The notes beneath the pieces are model-generated. The model had not been told where the DNA came from. It did no database searches and worked only from the letters and a program-made list of their open reading frames with translations. Position numbers and translations under genes: made by a program. From Prevotella sp. E15-22 (GTDB lineage Bacteria > Bacteroidota > Bacteroidia > Bacteroidales > Bacteroidaceae), in assembly GCF_023204875.1 (NCBI RefSeq), contig NZ_CP096247.1:1426001-1490000 (forward strand): a stretch of DNA of 64,000 nucleotides. Reading direction: 5' to 3'. Shown here piece by piece: positions 44,189-53,292 of this stretch. Every line of letters begins with the position of its first letter. Position 1 is the stretch's first letter.

Positions 44189-44869
44189 ATGAACCAACTG
44201 ATGACCATATTAACTCAGCGTGAGGTATTCCTACTAATTATAGGTTCGATAACCTATATAGTACTTTTCATCGTCACTGTTCAGAACAGTAGACGCAAGA
44301 TACTTTTGCTGCGCCAACGCTTAGATAAGGTACATGCGATACAAGAAGAGAATGAAACCAAAAGTTTACTGCGTATTGAACAAAACAAGGTTAAGATTGC
44401 AGAGCTGGAGGAACTCTTGAAAAAATTGGGCGATGAGAACTCCATGTTGAAATTGGAATTGGAAGAGAAAAAAGCAAAGTTGGACTATGCCAACAAGATG
44501 GCAATCATTGACAACGAAAAACGTAATCAGGCGGAGACGGCCATTTTCGAATCGGATGTCTATCTGAGAATGAAACTTCTGATGGCAGAAGGACGTAGCA
44601 TGGGTGAGGAAGATTGGCAACAGTTGTCGGTTATTGTGAATCATGTGTATACGGGCTTCACGGAAAAATTGTATAGTCTTTATAAGATGAGTGAACAAGA
44701 CTATAGAGTGTGTCTATTAATAAAGGTTCGCGTGCAACCCAAAGACATTGCCTCGCTAACTGCACACTCAAAAGAAAGTGTTGCATCAACACGTAGCCGA
44801 TTGTATCAGAAGATATTTGGCCAAAAGGGTTCAACACGTGATTGGGATGAATTTATACTATCATTATAA
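44189..44869 (+). CDS. Membrane-anchored coiled-coil protein with C-terminal HTH
   Basis: 226 residues (MNQLMTILTQREVFLL). One membrane helix at ~12-34 (EVFLLIIGSITYIVLFIVTVQN), a long coiled coil at ~38-115 (rich in E/K/L: ELEELLKKLGDENSMLKLELEEKKAKLDYANKM in two parts), and a C-terminal region ~165-226 (MSEQDYRVCLLIKVRVQPKDIASLTAHSKESVASTRSRLYQKIFG) resembling the LuxR-like HTH at the end of Bacteroidetes TPR-HTH regulators. It lacks TPRs, so it looks like a trimmed, membrane-bound version. M5 (44201) is an alternative start. Probably a regulator; targets unknown. Confidence 0.78.
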   Translation: MNQLMTILTQREVFLLIIGSITYIVLFIVTVQNSRRKILLLRQRLDKVHAIQEENETKSLLRIEQNKVKIAELEELLKKLGDENSMLKLELEEKKAKLDYANKMAIIDNEKRNQAETAIFESDVYLRMKLLMAEGRSMGEEDWQQLSVIVNHVYTGFTEKLYSLYKMSEQDYRVCLLIKVRVQPKDIASLTAHSKESVASTRSRLYQKIFGQKGSTRDWDEFILSL

Positions 44870-44890
44870 TAATTTAGAAAGGAAAAGGAT

Positions 44891-45337
44891 ATGATTGAGT
44901 ATTTAACTGCCAATATGTGGCAAGTATGGGCTGTAGTAGCCGTATTGGGATTGATCTTGGAACTATCCTCTGGCGATTTCTTTATCATTTGCTTTGCCAT
45001 AGGCGCTTGTGGTGCAGCCATAGTATCGCCTTTTGCAAACATATATGTGCAATTGGCTGTTTTTATCATTGCTACGTCTTTGAGTATTTTCCAAATTCGT
45101 CCCTTTGCACTACGATATCTTCATAAAGCAGATGAGGATAGATTGAGTAATGCAGAGGCTTTACTTGGACAGCATGGCGTTGTAAGTGAAACGATAAAAG
45201 CTGGCGGATACGGTCGTGTCGCCATTGGAGGCGATGACTGGAAAGCCGTGTCTACTGAGGATTCTGACATTCCTGTTGGAACACGAGTCCTTGTTGTAGG
45301 ACGCGAAAGTATTATTATCACTGTTAAGAGAGTATAA
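44891..45337 (+). CDS. NfeD-family membrane protein
   Basis: 148 residues: two or three N-terminal helices (VWAVVAVLGLILELSSGDFFIICFAIGACGAAIVSPFANI, then LAVFIIATSLSIFQI) and a C-terminal OB-fold domain (LGQHGVVSETIKAGGYGRVAIGGDDWKAVS). This is the short NfeD form without a ClpP-like protease part. Short NfeD proteins act with SPFH proteins in membrane microdomains, and an SPFH gene follows 31 bases downstream. Confidence 0.9.
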   Translation: MIEYLTANMWQVWAVVAVLGLILELSSGDFFIICFAIGACGAAIVSPFANIYVQLAVFIIATSLSIFQIRPFALRYLHKADEDRLSNAEALLGQHGVVSETIKAGGYGRVAIGGDDWKAVSTEDSDIPVGTRVLVVGRESIIITVKRV

Positions 45338-45368
45338 TCATTTATTAATCATAAAATTATCAATAATT

Positions 45369-46322
45369 ATGGAACTATCATTGTATTTTTTGATTGCAGT
45401 TGCTGTCTTGGTATTGTTCTTTGCCAAAATGGCTCTTGTTATCATTCCGCAGTCGGAAACAAAAATTATTGAACGCCTAGGACGTTATCATGCTACATTG
45501 AAACCAGGTATTAACCTCATTATCCCATTTGTGGATAAGGCCAAGAATGTGGTGGTGTTAAAGTACGGGCGCTATGTATATTCAAACAATATTGATCTTC
45601 GTGAGCAGGTATACGACTTTCCCAAACAGAATGTCATTACCAAGGACAATATTCAAATGGAGATTAATGCATTGCTTTATTTCCAGATTATGGATCCTTT
45701 CAAAGCTACATACGAGATTAATAATCTGCCCAATGCTATTGAAAAGTTGACGCAGACAACCCTTCGTAATATTATTGGTGAGTTGGAACTTGACGAGACG
45801 CTGACCTCACGCGATACAATCAATACAAAACTCCGTGCAGTGCTTGATGATGCAACAGACAAATGGGGTGTTAAGGTGAATCGTGTAGAGCTGCAGGATA
45901 TTACTCCTCCGTCATCAGTACTCACTGCCATGGAAAAGCAGATGCAGGCCGAACGTAATAAACGTGCACAGATCCTGACATCGGAAGGTGAGAAGGCTGC
46001 CGAGATCCTCGCTTCAGAAGGCGAAAAAACAGCTACCATCAACCGTGCGGAAGCAGCTAAACAGCAAGCCATTCTTCAGGCGGAAGGTGAAGCACAAGCA
46101 CGTATACGTAAAGCCGAAGCCGAGGCAAAAGCTATTGAACTCATTACAGAAGCTGTTGGTAAAAGTACTAATCCTGCCAACTATCTGCTGGCTCAGAAAT
46201 ATATTCAGATGCTACAGGAATTGGCACAGGGTGATAAGACGAAAACAGTATATCTGCCTTACGAAGCAACTAACCTGATGGGAAGCATTGGAGGCATCAA
46301 AGAATTGTTTAAAGGAGAATAA
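45369..46322 (+). CDS. SPFH/Band 7 (stomatin-like) membrane protein
   Basis: 317 residues. N-terminal membrane hairpin or helix (SLYFLIAVAVLVLFFAKMALVII), SPFH domain (PQSETKIIERLGRYHATLKPGINLIIPF, then NVITKDNIQMEINALLYFQIMDPFKATYEI), and a charged Ala/Glu/Lys-rich coiled coil (~residues 190-265: EGEKAAEILASEGEKTATIN and AKQQAILQAEGEAQARIRKA). Of the QmcA/stomatin type, forming oligomeric membrane scaffolds, here with NfeD as partner. Followed by a strong terminator. Confidence 0.93.
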   Translation: MELSLYFLIAVAVLVLFFAKMALVIIPQSETKIIERLGRYHATLKPGINLIIPFVDKAKNVVVLKYGRYVYSNNIDLREQVYDFPKQNVITKDNIQMEINALLYFQIMDPFKATYEINNLPNAIEKLTQTTLRNIIGELELDETLTSRDTINTKLRAVLDDATDKWGVKVNRVELQDITPPSSVLTAMEKQMQAERNKRAQILTSEGEKAAEILASEGEKTATINRAEAAKQQAILQAEGEAQARIRKAEAEAKAIELITEAVGKSTNPANYLLAQKYIQMLQELAQGDKTKTVYLPYEATNLMGSIGGIKELFKGE

Positions 46323-46334
46323 AATTGGCCTATA

Positions 46335-46375
46335 AAAAAAGATTGCAAACTATTCGCTAGTTTGCAATCTTTTTT
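46335..46375 (+). terminator. Terminator after the SPFH gene
   Basis: 18-bp perfect stem (46335-46352 and 46358-46375) with a 5-base loop TTCGC; A- and T-tracts make it bidirectional. The T-tract ends two bases before the -7 box of dapA. Confidence 0.93.
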
Positions 46376-46376
46376 G

Positions 46377-46384
46377 TACCTTTG
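46377..46384 (+). promoter_or_regulatory. -7 box of dapA, abutting the upstream terminator
   Basis: TACCTTTG, 24 bases before dapA. The bases where -33 should lie are in the terminator hairpin loop region (TTCG). Confidence 0.72.
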
Positions 46385-46408
46385 CAACCAAATTAGACTC
46401 AGTGTATT

Positions 46409-47296
46409 ATGGTATACAATATCTTTAAGGGGTTGGGAATTGCTCTCGTTACACCTTTCAAGGAAGATGGATCTGTTGATTACGACGCTCTTTTGCGTCT
46501 TCTTGACTATCAATTAGAGAATGGCGCGGATTTCTTATGCATTCTTGCCACTACGGGCGAGACACCTACATTGTCGGCGGAAGAGAAGAAACGCATAAAG
46601 GACTTGATAGTAGACAAGGTTCAAGCAAGAGTTCCCATACTTATGGGTTGCGGAGGCAATAATACTGCAGCTGTTGTTGAGGAGCTCAAAACAGGTGATT
46701 TTAAGGGTATTGATGGTATTCTGAGTGTTTGTCCATATTACAATAAGCCGTCGCAAGAAGGTTTATATCAACATTTCAAAGCAATTGCTGCTGCCACGTC
46801 TCTGCCTGTAGTCCTTTACAATGTACCAGGACGAACCGGTGTGAACCTGAAAGCAGAAACAACGGTTAGGTTGGCTCGTGACTGCCAGAATATTGTTGCT
46901 ATTAAAGAAGCAAGTGGAAACCTAGAGCAAGTTGACGAGATTATAAAGAACAAACCTCGTGACTTTGACGTTATTTCAGGTGACGACTCACTGACTTTTC
47001 CTATGATTTCGTGTGGCGCTGTAGGTGTTATCTCTGTAATAGGTAATGCTCTGCCCAAAGAATTCTCGAAGATGATTCGACTTCAGATGAAGGGAGAATA
47101 TGATCCTGCTCGCATTATTCATCATCGTTTTACAGATTTGTTCTCATTGCTTTTCGTTGATGGAAATCCCGCTGGCGTCAAAGCCATGCTTCACGAGATG
47201 GGTTTCATCGAGAATGTTTTGCGTTTGCCTTTGGTGCCCACACGCATCTCAACGCTCCAACGTATGAGTGAACTGATGAGAGAACTGAAAATCTGA
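46409..47296 (+). CDS. dapA: 4-hydroxy-tetrahydrodipicolinate synthase
   Basis: 295 residues, (beta/alpha)8 aldolase condensing pyruvate with aspartate semialdehyde, the first committed step towards diaminopimelate and lysine. GLGIALVTPFKEDGSVDYDAL, ATTGETPTLSAEEKK, VPILMGCGGNNT, LYNVPGRTGVNL (catalytic Tyr) and IVAIKEASGNLEQV (Schiff-base Lys). It converges on the operon that carries lysC and lysA, so lysine-pathway genes flank the intergenic hairpins at 47311-47401. Confidence 0.97.
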   Translation: MVYNIFKGLGIALVTPFKEDGSVDYDALLRLLDYQLENGADFLCILATTGETPTLSAEEKKRIKDLIVDKVQARVPILMGCGGNNTAAVVEELKTGDFKGIDGILSVCPYYNKPSQEGLYQHFKAIAAATSLPVVLYNVPGRTGVNLKAETTVRLARDCQNIVAIKEASGNLEQVDEIIKNKPRDFDVISGDDSLTFPMISCGAVGVISVIGNALPKEFSKMIRLQMKGEYDPARIIHHRFTDLFSLLFVDGNPAGVKAMLHEMGFIENVLRLPLVPTRISTLQRMSELMRELKI

Positions 47297-47310
47297 CGAA
47301 TACAGAATTT

Positions 47311-47401
47311 AATGCCAATACTAAGTATGCTATTTAGCTATCGTAAGTATGGCATTCTGCATATGTAAATGGCATACTTAGATAGTCTAAGTATGCCATT
47401 T
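47311..47401. terminator. Two related hairpins between converging dapA and fbp
   Basis: Hairpin B: perfect 16-bp stem AAATGGCATACTTAGA (47367-47382) with its complement (47386-47401), 3-base loop. Hairpin A: AATGCCAATACT (47311-47322) pairs with AGTATGGCATT (47345-47355) with one bulged A. The two share TAAGTATGGCATT-like sequence, giving four copies of a TAAGTATG core in alternating orientation. Likely bidirectional termination, but the T-tracts are weak. Confidence 0.7.
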
Positions 47402-47427
47402 GCTTTTGATTATTGTGTCTTTGAAAA

Positions 47428-49398
47428 CTACAACCGCTTCTCTTTGATGATGCCATGACGATAGGCATACAGCAAATCTTTCAGTTCTATTATCTGTGTT
47501 TTTAATTCTGCACCTTTATCAGTGTCTGCAACTAACATCCGATGAGCTGACATCTCAACAATCTGTGTTGTGGATTTGATGTCTGTTCCACGGAGTATAG
47601 CATCCTGTGCACTAGTGAAAGGTTCGTGCTGAACAAGTTGGAAACCACGACTATGGTAAACCAATGTATAACCTGCAATACCGGTCTCTTTATGATAAGC
47701 TTCTGAAAAACCACCGTCAATAACCATCAGTCGACCGCCGGCTTTAATTGGATTCTCACCTTTGGATACATGAATAGGGACATGACCATTAATGATATGC
47801 CTATTATTACCAGTTACGCCAAAAGCATCAAGGATACGGTCACATACTTCTGCGGAGTCTCGCAATTTAAAGTAATTGCCTTTCTCTTCGTGATATGTGT
47901 CTTTATCTGTCAGGAAATAGCGTTCAAAGGTTGACATCTTCGATTTGTCGAAAAGAGGGGAGTCCTTTCCACACCATAGATATAGGAAATAGTCTTTGGC
48001 AAATGCTTTCTGATTGGCAGGAGTGTCATTCTGAAAAGCACTGCGGATAGTCTGACCAATGGCATCCAACAATTCACGACCACTATATGTTTGATTCATA
48101 ATGCTGACTTCCTTCAAAGAACCATCATCATTGAGTGGTATAGAGGCATGAAATAATAAGTTCTTGTTGCAGATTGTATACATGCAACCATGACTTAGTA
48201 TGGTGCGGATATGCTTACGTAATTTCTCACTTACCCTGAATGAGTGATGCAGCTTCTGCATCAAATCAACTTCCTCTGGTGTTAATTCTGATGGTTTGCC
48301 TTCGATGATAGTGGGAAAATGACATGATTTCATGGAGTGACTCACGCCATTAGCTTCGCATGTTTGTTTTTTGAGATCAATTCTCTCTATCAAATTCCGA
48401 TCTTCCATCTTCCACTCTGGATGACGTTGGATTATCTGAGCCTCGGTCTTGAACTGGAGAATGGATATTGCCTTATGCATTTTGGCAATAAGTTGACGAG
48501 TCTTTTCGTCCATTTTTCCATCATCCTTCAATAGCTTTGGCTCAAATCCCTCACATGGATCATCACCATATGTGTCAAGTGCGAAAGTGGCTAGTGGCAC
48601 CAGGTTTATTCCATATCCCTCTTCGAGTGTTGCCAGATTGGCATATCTAAGACTGAGGCGGAGTACATTACATATACAAGCATCATTTCCTGCAGCAGCT
48701 CCCATCCACAGTATATCATGGTTTCCCCATTGTATATCCCATGAATGGTATTGACGTAGGGTGTCTAGAATGATATGTGCACCAGGTCCACGGTCAAAAA
48801 TGTCACCCAAGATATGCAGTTGGTCAATGGCCAATCGTTGAATGACATTACAGATGGCAACAATAAAATCGTCGGCACGCCCGGTAGATATAATGGTATC
48901 TACAATTACAGCCACGTAAGCAGCTTTATCTTGATCCTCTGTACGTTCATGAAGTAGTTCTTCAATGATGTATGAGAATTCTTCGGGCAGGTTCTTTCGA
49001 ACTTTTGAACGAGTGTACTTGCTTGAAACGTCGCGACATACGCGTACCAATTGATGTATGGTGATACGATACCAATCATCTAGCTCTTCTTCTCCGGCTT
49101 TAATGAGCTCAAGCTTTTGTTCGGGATAGTAAATCAGAGTACATAGTTCTTTCTTTTCGCTTTCGCGAATTGTATTGCCGAAAATCTCGGAAACCTTGCG
49201 CTTAATATTGCCAGAAGCATTTTTCAGAATATGAATGAATGCTTCGTGCTCTCCGTGTAAATCGGCAAGAAAATGCTCTGTCCCTTTGGGCAGATTCTGA
49301 ATTGCCTCCAAATTGATTATCTCACTAGCTGCATCAGCAATGGTGGGATAGGTGTTTGATAGCAGATGTAGGTATCGTATATCAGTTTTCATCATCAT
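47428..49398 (-). CDS. fbp: Fructose-1,6-bisphosphatase, class 3 (Firmicutes type)
   Basis: 656 residues, the size of class III FBPase. Calcineurin-like metal-site motifs: HFLADLHGEHEAF, HILGDIFDRGPGAHIILD, WGNHDILWMGAAAG, and IINGHVPIHVSKGE; also IDGGFSEAYHKETGIAGYTLVYHSRGF near the C-terminus. Gluconeogenic enzyme, cytoplasm. Last gene of the nine-gene minus-strand run, 10 bases after lysA. Confidence 0.96.
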   Translation of the reverse strand: MMMKTDIRYLHLLSNTYPTIADAASEIINLEAIQNLPKGTEHFLADLHGEHEAFIHILKNASGNIKRKVSEIFGNTIRESEKKELCTLIYYPEQKLELIKAGEEELDDWYRITIHQLVRVCRDVSSKYTRSKVRKNLPEEFSYIIEELLHERTEDQDKAAYVAVIVDTIISTGRADDFIVAICNVIQRLAIDQLHILGDIFDRGPGAHIILDTLRQYHSWDIQWGNHDILWMGAAAGNDACICNVLRLSLRYANLATLEEGYGINLVPLATFALDTYGDDPCEGFEPKLLKDDGKMDEKTRQLIAKMHKAISILQFKTEAQIIQRHPEWKMEDRNLIERIDLKKQTCEANGVSHSMKSCHFPTIIEGKPSELTPEEVDLMQKLHHSFRVSEKLRKHIRTILSHGCMYTICNKNLLFHASIPLNDDGSLKEVSIMNQTYSGRELLDAIGQTIRSAFQNDTPANQKAFAKDYFLYLWCGKDSPLFDKSKMSTFERYFLTDKDTYHEEKGNYFKLRDSAEVCDRILDAFGVTGNNRHIINGHVPIHVSKGENPIKAGGRLMVIDGGFSEAYHKETGIAGYTLVYHSRGFQLVQHEPFTSAQDAILRGTDIKSTTQIVEMSAHRMLVADTDKGAELKTQIIELKDLLYAYRHGIIKEKRL

Positions 49399-49408
49399 TG
49401 ATAATCTG

Positions 49409-50566
49409 TCATAACTCGTCGCTTGTATATCCTACAGGAAGTGGACGGCAGTTGTATTGAGATGCCATTATTTCGCCATAGGCACCAGCGCTGCGTATTG
49501 CAATGAAATCACCTCTTTTGGTGCTATTTAAATCTACTTGTTTGGCAAAGACATCGCTTGATTCACATATTGGACCTACAACATCGTATGTTTCAAAAGG
49601 CTCTTCACTAGAGATGTTCTCTATTTTGTGATAAGCTTGATATAGGGCCGGTCTTATCAGGTCGGTCATGCCTGCATCTACAATGCAAAACTTCTTGGCG
49701 GCACCATTCTTAATATATAATGTGCGAGTTATCAATGACCCCATCTGGGCTACCACTGCTCGTCCCAATTCAAAATGTAGAGTTTGTCCTGGGCGTAATT
49801 TCAGACGTTTTGCATAGGTGTCAAAGTATGCCTTGAAGTCTGGAATGGGTATACGATTGGGATGTTGATAGTCAACACCAAGTCCACCGCCGACATTGAT
49901 GCTATTTACGATAATATGATGACGCTCTAATTGATCCTGCAAGTCGTTAATTCGGTTGCAGAGTGCTTGGAAGTCACCCATATCTAGTATTTGGGAACCA
50001 ATGTGAAAATGGAGTCCGACAAAATTGACATTCTTCATCTGACTTGCCTGTTCGATAATGGATTCCATGTCTCGCATGGCAATTCCAAATTTATTCTCTG
50101 CAAGTCCTGTCGTGATGTTGGCATGGGTGTGAGCACCAACGTCTGGATTGATGCGAAATGCTACATTAGCAATTTTGTTCTTGGCTCCTGCTAATTCATT
50201 TATTATTTCTAGTTCAGGTACGCTTTCTACATTAAAACACTGAATGCCAGCGTCTAGACCAAGATTGATTTCCCAGTCACTTTTCCCCACGCCTGCATAA
50301 ACAATCTTTGAAGACGGGAAGCCTGCTTTTAACGATGCTTCTATTTCACCACCGCTAACACAATCAGCTCCTAAACCTGCTTGGCGAATGGTTTTTAGCA
50401 CCTGGCTGTTGGCATTAGCCTTAATAGCATAATGGACACAGAATCCTTCATGCTTGTTGGCTTCAGTAGTAATGGCCTGCAGCGTTTGGCGTAGCAAATC
50501 CATATCATAATAGTAGAAAGGAGTTCGCATGGAAGCGAACCTCTCTATAGGAAAATGTCCTTTCAT
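49409..50566 (-). CDS. lysA: Diaminopimelate decarboxylase
   Basis: 385 residues, fold-type III PLP enzyme making lysine from meso-diaminopimelate. YYYDMDLLRQTL and VHYAIKANANSQVL (PLP lysine), VGLHFHIGSQI, NVGGGLGVDYQ, ELGRAVVAQMG, and VGPICESSDVFAK (catalytic cysteine). Slightly shorter than many LysA (~415-420), as is typical here. 10 bases before fbp and 18 after lysC. Confidence 0.96.
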   Translation of the reverse strand: MKGHFPIERFASMRTPFYYYDMDLLRQTLQAITTEANKHEGFCVHYAIKANANSQVLKTIRQAGLGADCVSGGEIEASLKAGFPSSKIVYAGVGKSDWEINLGLDAGIQCFNVESVPELEIINELAGAKNKIANVAFRINPDVGAHTHANITTGLAENKFGIAMRDMESIIEQASQMKNVNFVGLHFHIGSQILDMGDFQALCNRINDLQDQLERHHIIVNSINVGGGLGVDYQHPNRIPIPDFKAYFDTYAKRLKLRPGQTLHFELGRAVVAQMGSLITRTLYIKNGAAKKFCIVDAGMTDLIRPALYQAYHKIENISSEEPFETYDVVGPICESSDVFAKQVDLNSTKRGDFIAIRSAGAYGEIMASQYNCRPLPVGYTSDEL

Positions 50567-50584
50567 GTTGGTTTTTGGATGTGT

Positions 50585-51901
50585 TTATTTAAATAAATTG
50601 TCGCTTAGACTCTGTAATGCACGTTTCTTGTCCTCTTCACGAATGAGGAAGGATATGTTATAATTAGAACCTCCGTATGAGATCATGCGAACAGGAATAT
50701 CCTTCATGGCATCCATAACTTTTGACTCAAAGCCAACGTTTTGCCAATCAAGATCGCCAACAACACAGATAATACACATTCCGGTATCAACGGTCACAGT
50801 ACCATATTTCTTTAGCTCATCCATAATCTCACCAAGATGTGATGAGTTGTCGATACTCATTGATACACCAACTTCAGATGTACAAACCATGTCGATGGGT
50901 GTTTGGTAGCTTTCGAAAATTTCAAATACTTTGCGGAGGAAACCTGTTGCTAAGAGCATACGAGAAGACTTGATTTTGATGGCTGTAATGTTGTCTTTCG
51001 CAGCTACAGCCTTTATCTTTCCATATTCTGTTGCATTAGAAATGGTTGTACCTTCAGCATCAGGATCCATCGTATTTAAAAGACGAACAGGTATGCCGGC
51101 ATATTTGGCAGGTTGTACACATGTAGGATGCAGAATCTTTGCTCCGAAGTATGCCAATTCTGCAGCTTCTTCAAACTGCAGTTGGTGTACAGGTTGTGTG
51201 TGGTCAACAACGCGTGGGTCATTATTGTGCATACCGTCAATATCTGTCCATATCTGAATTTCTTCGGCATTCAATGCTGCGCCAATTAACGATGCAGTAT
51301 AGTCAGAACCTCCACGCTGCAAGTTGTCAATTTCTCCATAAGCATTCCGACAAATAAAACCTTGTGTAATGTAAACCTGTGCTCCCGGATTTTGTTCAAT
51401 CTGAGCAGCCAGTTTTTCCTTGATGTAGACGGGATCAGGCTCTGCGTTTTTGTCGGTTCGCATAAAGTCGAGGGCGTTCAGTAACACGGCATTAATACCA
51501 ATCTCTTTCATGTAGTTAACTACCATGTTCGTAGACATCATTTCGCCTTGTGCAACGATTGTCTTTTCCTCAAAAGATGTGAAGAGCTCTTTTGTGAAAG
51601 AACGCAAATAGTTAAATTCATCACGAAGGAATTCTGCAGTCTGTGTGCGATATTCGTCCTTGGTGTAAAGTTCGTCAAGATGCTTCATGTATTTACGTTC
51701 AAGGCCATTGATGACTTCATTTGCACCATCAGGATTCTTCTTATATAGATAATCTGATATCTCTACGAGAGAGTTGGTGGTTCCTGACATCGCAGAAAGA
51801 ACAACAAAAACGGGTTCTCCTGACTTGGTGACTAGAGCTGTCACTTCTTTCATTCGCTGTGGCGTGCCTACAGAGGTTCCGCCGAATTTCATTACTTTCA
51901 T
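50585..51901 (-). CDS. lysC: Aspartate kinase (monofunctional)
   Basis: 438 residues. [20 protein letters not shown] at the N-terminus, FVVLSAMSGTTNSLVEI, QRGGSDYTASLIGAALNAEEIQIWTDIDGM and ELAYFGAKILHP. C-terminal ACT domains (ITAIKIKSSRMLLATGFLRKVFEIFE and CIICVVGDLDWQN) suggest feedback regulation, probably by lysine. No homoserine dehydrogenase domain is fused. The ATG overlaps the ftsE stop (ATGA). Confidence 0.96.
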   Translation of the reverse strand: MKVMKFGGTSVGTPQRMKEVTALVTKSGEPVFVVLSAMSGTTNSLVEISDYLYKKNPDGANEVINGLERKYMKHLDELYTKDEYRTQTAEFLRDEFNYLRSFTKELFTSFEEKTIVAQGEMMSTNMVVNYMKEIGINAVLLNALDFMRTDKNAEPDPVYIKEKLAAQIEQNPGAQVYITQGFICRNAYGEIDNLQRGGSDYTASLIGAALNAEEIQIWTDIDGMHNNDPRVVDHTQPVHQLQFEEAAELAYFGAKILHPTCVQPAKYAGIPVRLLNTMDPDAEGTTISNATEYGKIKAVAAKDNITAIKIKSSRMLLATGFLRKVFEIFESYQTPIDMVCTSEVGVSMSIDNSSHLGEIMDELKKYGTVTVDTGMCIICVVGDLDWQNVGFESKVMDAMKDIPVRMISYGGSNYNISFLIREEDKKRALQSLSDNLFK

Positions 51902-52632
51902 GATTCTATAATGTTATTAGTTTCTTTTTCTTCCTCTTCTGCAATACAAATTTTGTTGTAGTCGTTTGTAACCTCTTCAAAATGTCCATCATGACAATGG
52001 TAAACGATACCTGGATACTTGTCGAGTAAAGGCATATTATGGGTTGTCATGATGACTGCTGTTCCTGTTTGGGATATCTGTCGTAATAACTGCATGATAC
52101 CATCAGCTGTTTCAGGATCAAGGTTTCCTGTTGGTTCGTCTGCAACGATTAACTTCGGTGAGTTAAGAATAGCACGTGCTATAGCGATACGTTGTTGTTC
52201 TCCTCCAGATAATTCGTGAGGCATCTTGTCTTTCTTGTCAAGTAAATCAACATCAAAAAGAACTTTGTCAATACGCTCGTCGATCTCTTTGCCGTTATTC
52301 CATCCTGTGGCTTTTAAGACAAACCGCAGATTCTTATACACGTTGCGATCTCCCAATAGTTGGAAGTCTTGAAATATAATGCCCATTTGTTTGCGAAGGG
52401 CTGGCACTTGTTTGCGTTTTAGTGTCAGCATGTCGCTACCAAGTACTTGAGCAATTTCTGCTTTATCAATATCAAGTTCATTATAGATTGTTTTTAGTAA
52501 TGTACTTTTGCCAGAGCCAACCTTACCTATTATATATATGAACTCGCCATTGTCTACATGAAAATCAACATCACTTAAAACGGTGATGCCATCTTTCTGA
52601 CAAATAGTTGCTTTCTTGTATTCTATGAGCAT
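51898..52632 (-). CDS. ftsE: FtsE-like ABC transporter ATP-binding protein
   Basis: 244 residues. Walker [13 protein letters not shown]-loop [18 protein letters not shown], signature [14 protein letters not shown], Walker [17 protein letters not shown]-loop MTTHN. Resembles FtsE, which with FtsX controls cell-wall hydrolases at division. No ftsX lies next to it; the neighbours are hisIE (12-base gap) and lysC (4-base overlap). The C-terminus is acidic ([15 protein letters not shown]). The FtsE name rests on overall similarity; a LolD-type ABC protein is the main alternative. Confidence 0.8.
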   Translation of the reverse strand: MLIEYKKATICQKDGITVLSDVDFHVDNGEFIYIIGKVGSGKSTLLKTIYNELDIDKAEIAQVLGSDMLTLKRKQVPALRKQMGIIFQDFQLLGDRNVYKNLRFVLKATGWNNGKEIDERIDKVLFDVDLLDKKDKMPHELSGGEQQRIAIARAILNSPKLIVADEPTGNLDPETADGIMQLLRQISQTGTAVIMTTHNMPLLDKYPGIVYHCHDGHFEEVTNDYNKICIAEEEEKETNNIIES

Positions 52633-52644
52633 ATTCTTTTGAAT

Positions 52645-53292
52645 TTAATCCATTGTACCTGCGGCTTTTGCCTTCCTGCGTTGTATATCCCAGTTGGGAT
52701 CATGGCGTTTGTGCAGTTCTTCTGCAAGGTCTTCAATTCGCAACCCTTTACTTGTAAGCAATACCAAAAGATGATAAAGCATATCTGATGCTTCGTAAAT
52801 CAGATGCTCATCAGTTCCGTTTGTTGCTTCAATGACTGTTTCCAATGCTTCTTCGCCAACCTTTTGAGCCATTTTGTTAATACCATCTCGGAATAGCTTC
52901 GTTGTATAACTTCCCTCTGGCATTTCCTGATGACGCTTTTCAATGAAATCTTGAAGTTCAGACAAAAATGTGATTGCAGGTTTTTCGTTTATTTCACCCC
53001 AGCATGTGTCTGTTCCCTTGTGACAAGTTGGGCCAGATGGATGTACTTTTACTAACAACGTGTCATTATCACAGTCAATGTCAATGCTGACCAGATGGAG
53101 AAAGTTACCACTTGTCTCACCCTTTGTCCAAAGGGTCTCGCGGGTTCTACTCCAGAAGGTTACCTTACCTGTTTCGATAGTTTTTTTGTAGGCTTCTTCA
53201 TTCATGAAGCCCAGCATGAGTACATTTCGAGTGTCTGCATCTTGTATGATTGCAGGCACAAGCCCTCCCATTTTATTGAAATCTATTGTCAT
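52645..53292 (-). CDS. hisIE: Bifunctional phosphoribosyl-AMP cyclohydrolase / phosphoribosyl-ATP pyrophosphohydrolase
   Basis: 215 residues, fusion of HisI (~1-110: [64 protein letters not shown] with the zinc cysteine/histidines) and HisE (~115-210: [32 protein letters not shown]). Catalyses steps 2 and 3 of histidine synthesis. Overlaps hisF by 4 bases. Confidence 0.97.
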   Translation of the reverse strand: MTIDFNKMGGLVPAIIQDADTRNVLMLGFMNEEAYKKTIETGKVTFWSRTRETLWTKGETSGNFLHLVSIDIDCDNDTLLVKVHPSGPTCHKGTDTCWGEINEKPAITFLSELQDFIEKRHQEMPEGSYTTKLFRDGINKMAQKVGEEALETVIEATNGTDEHLIYEASDMLYHLLVLLTSKGLRIEDLAEELHKRHDPNWDIQRRKAKAAGTMD

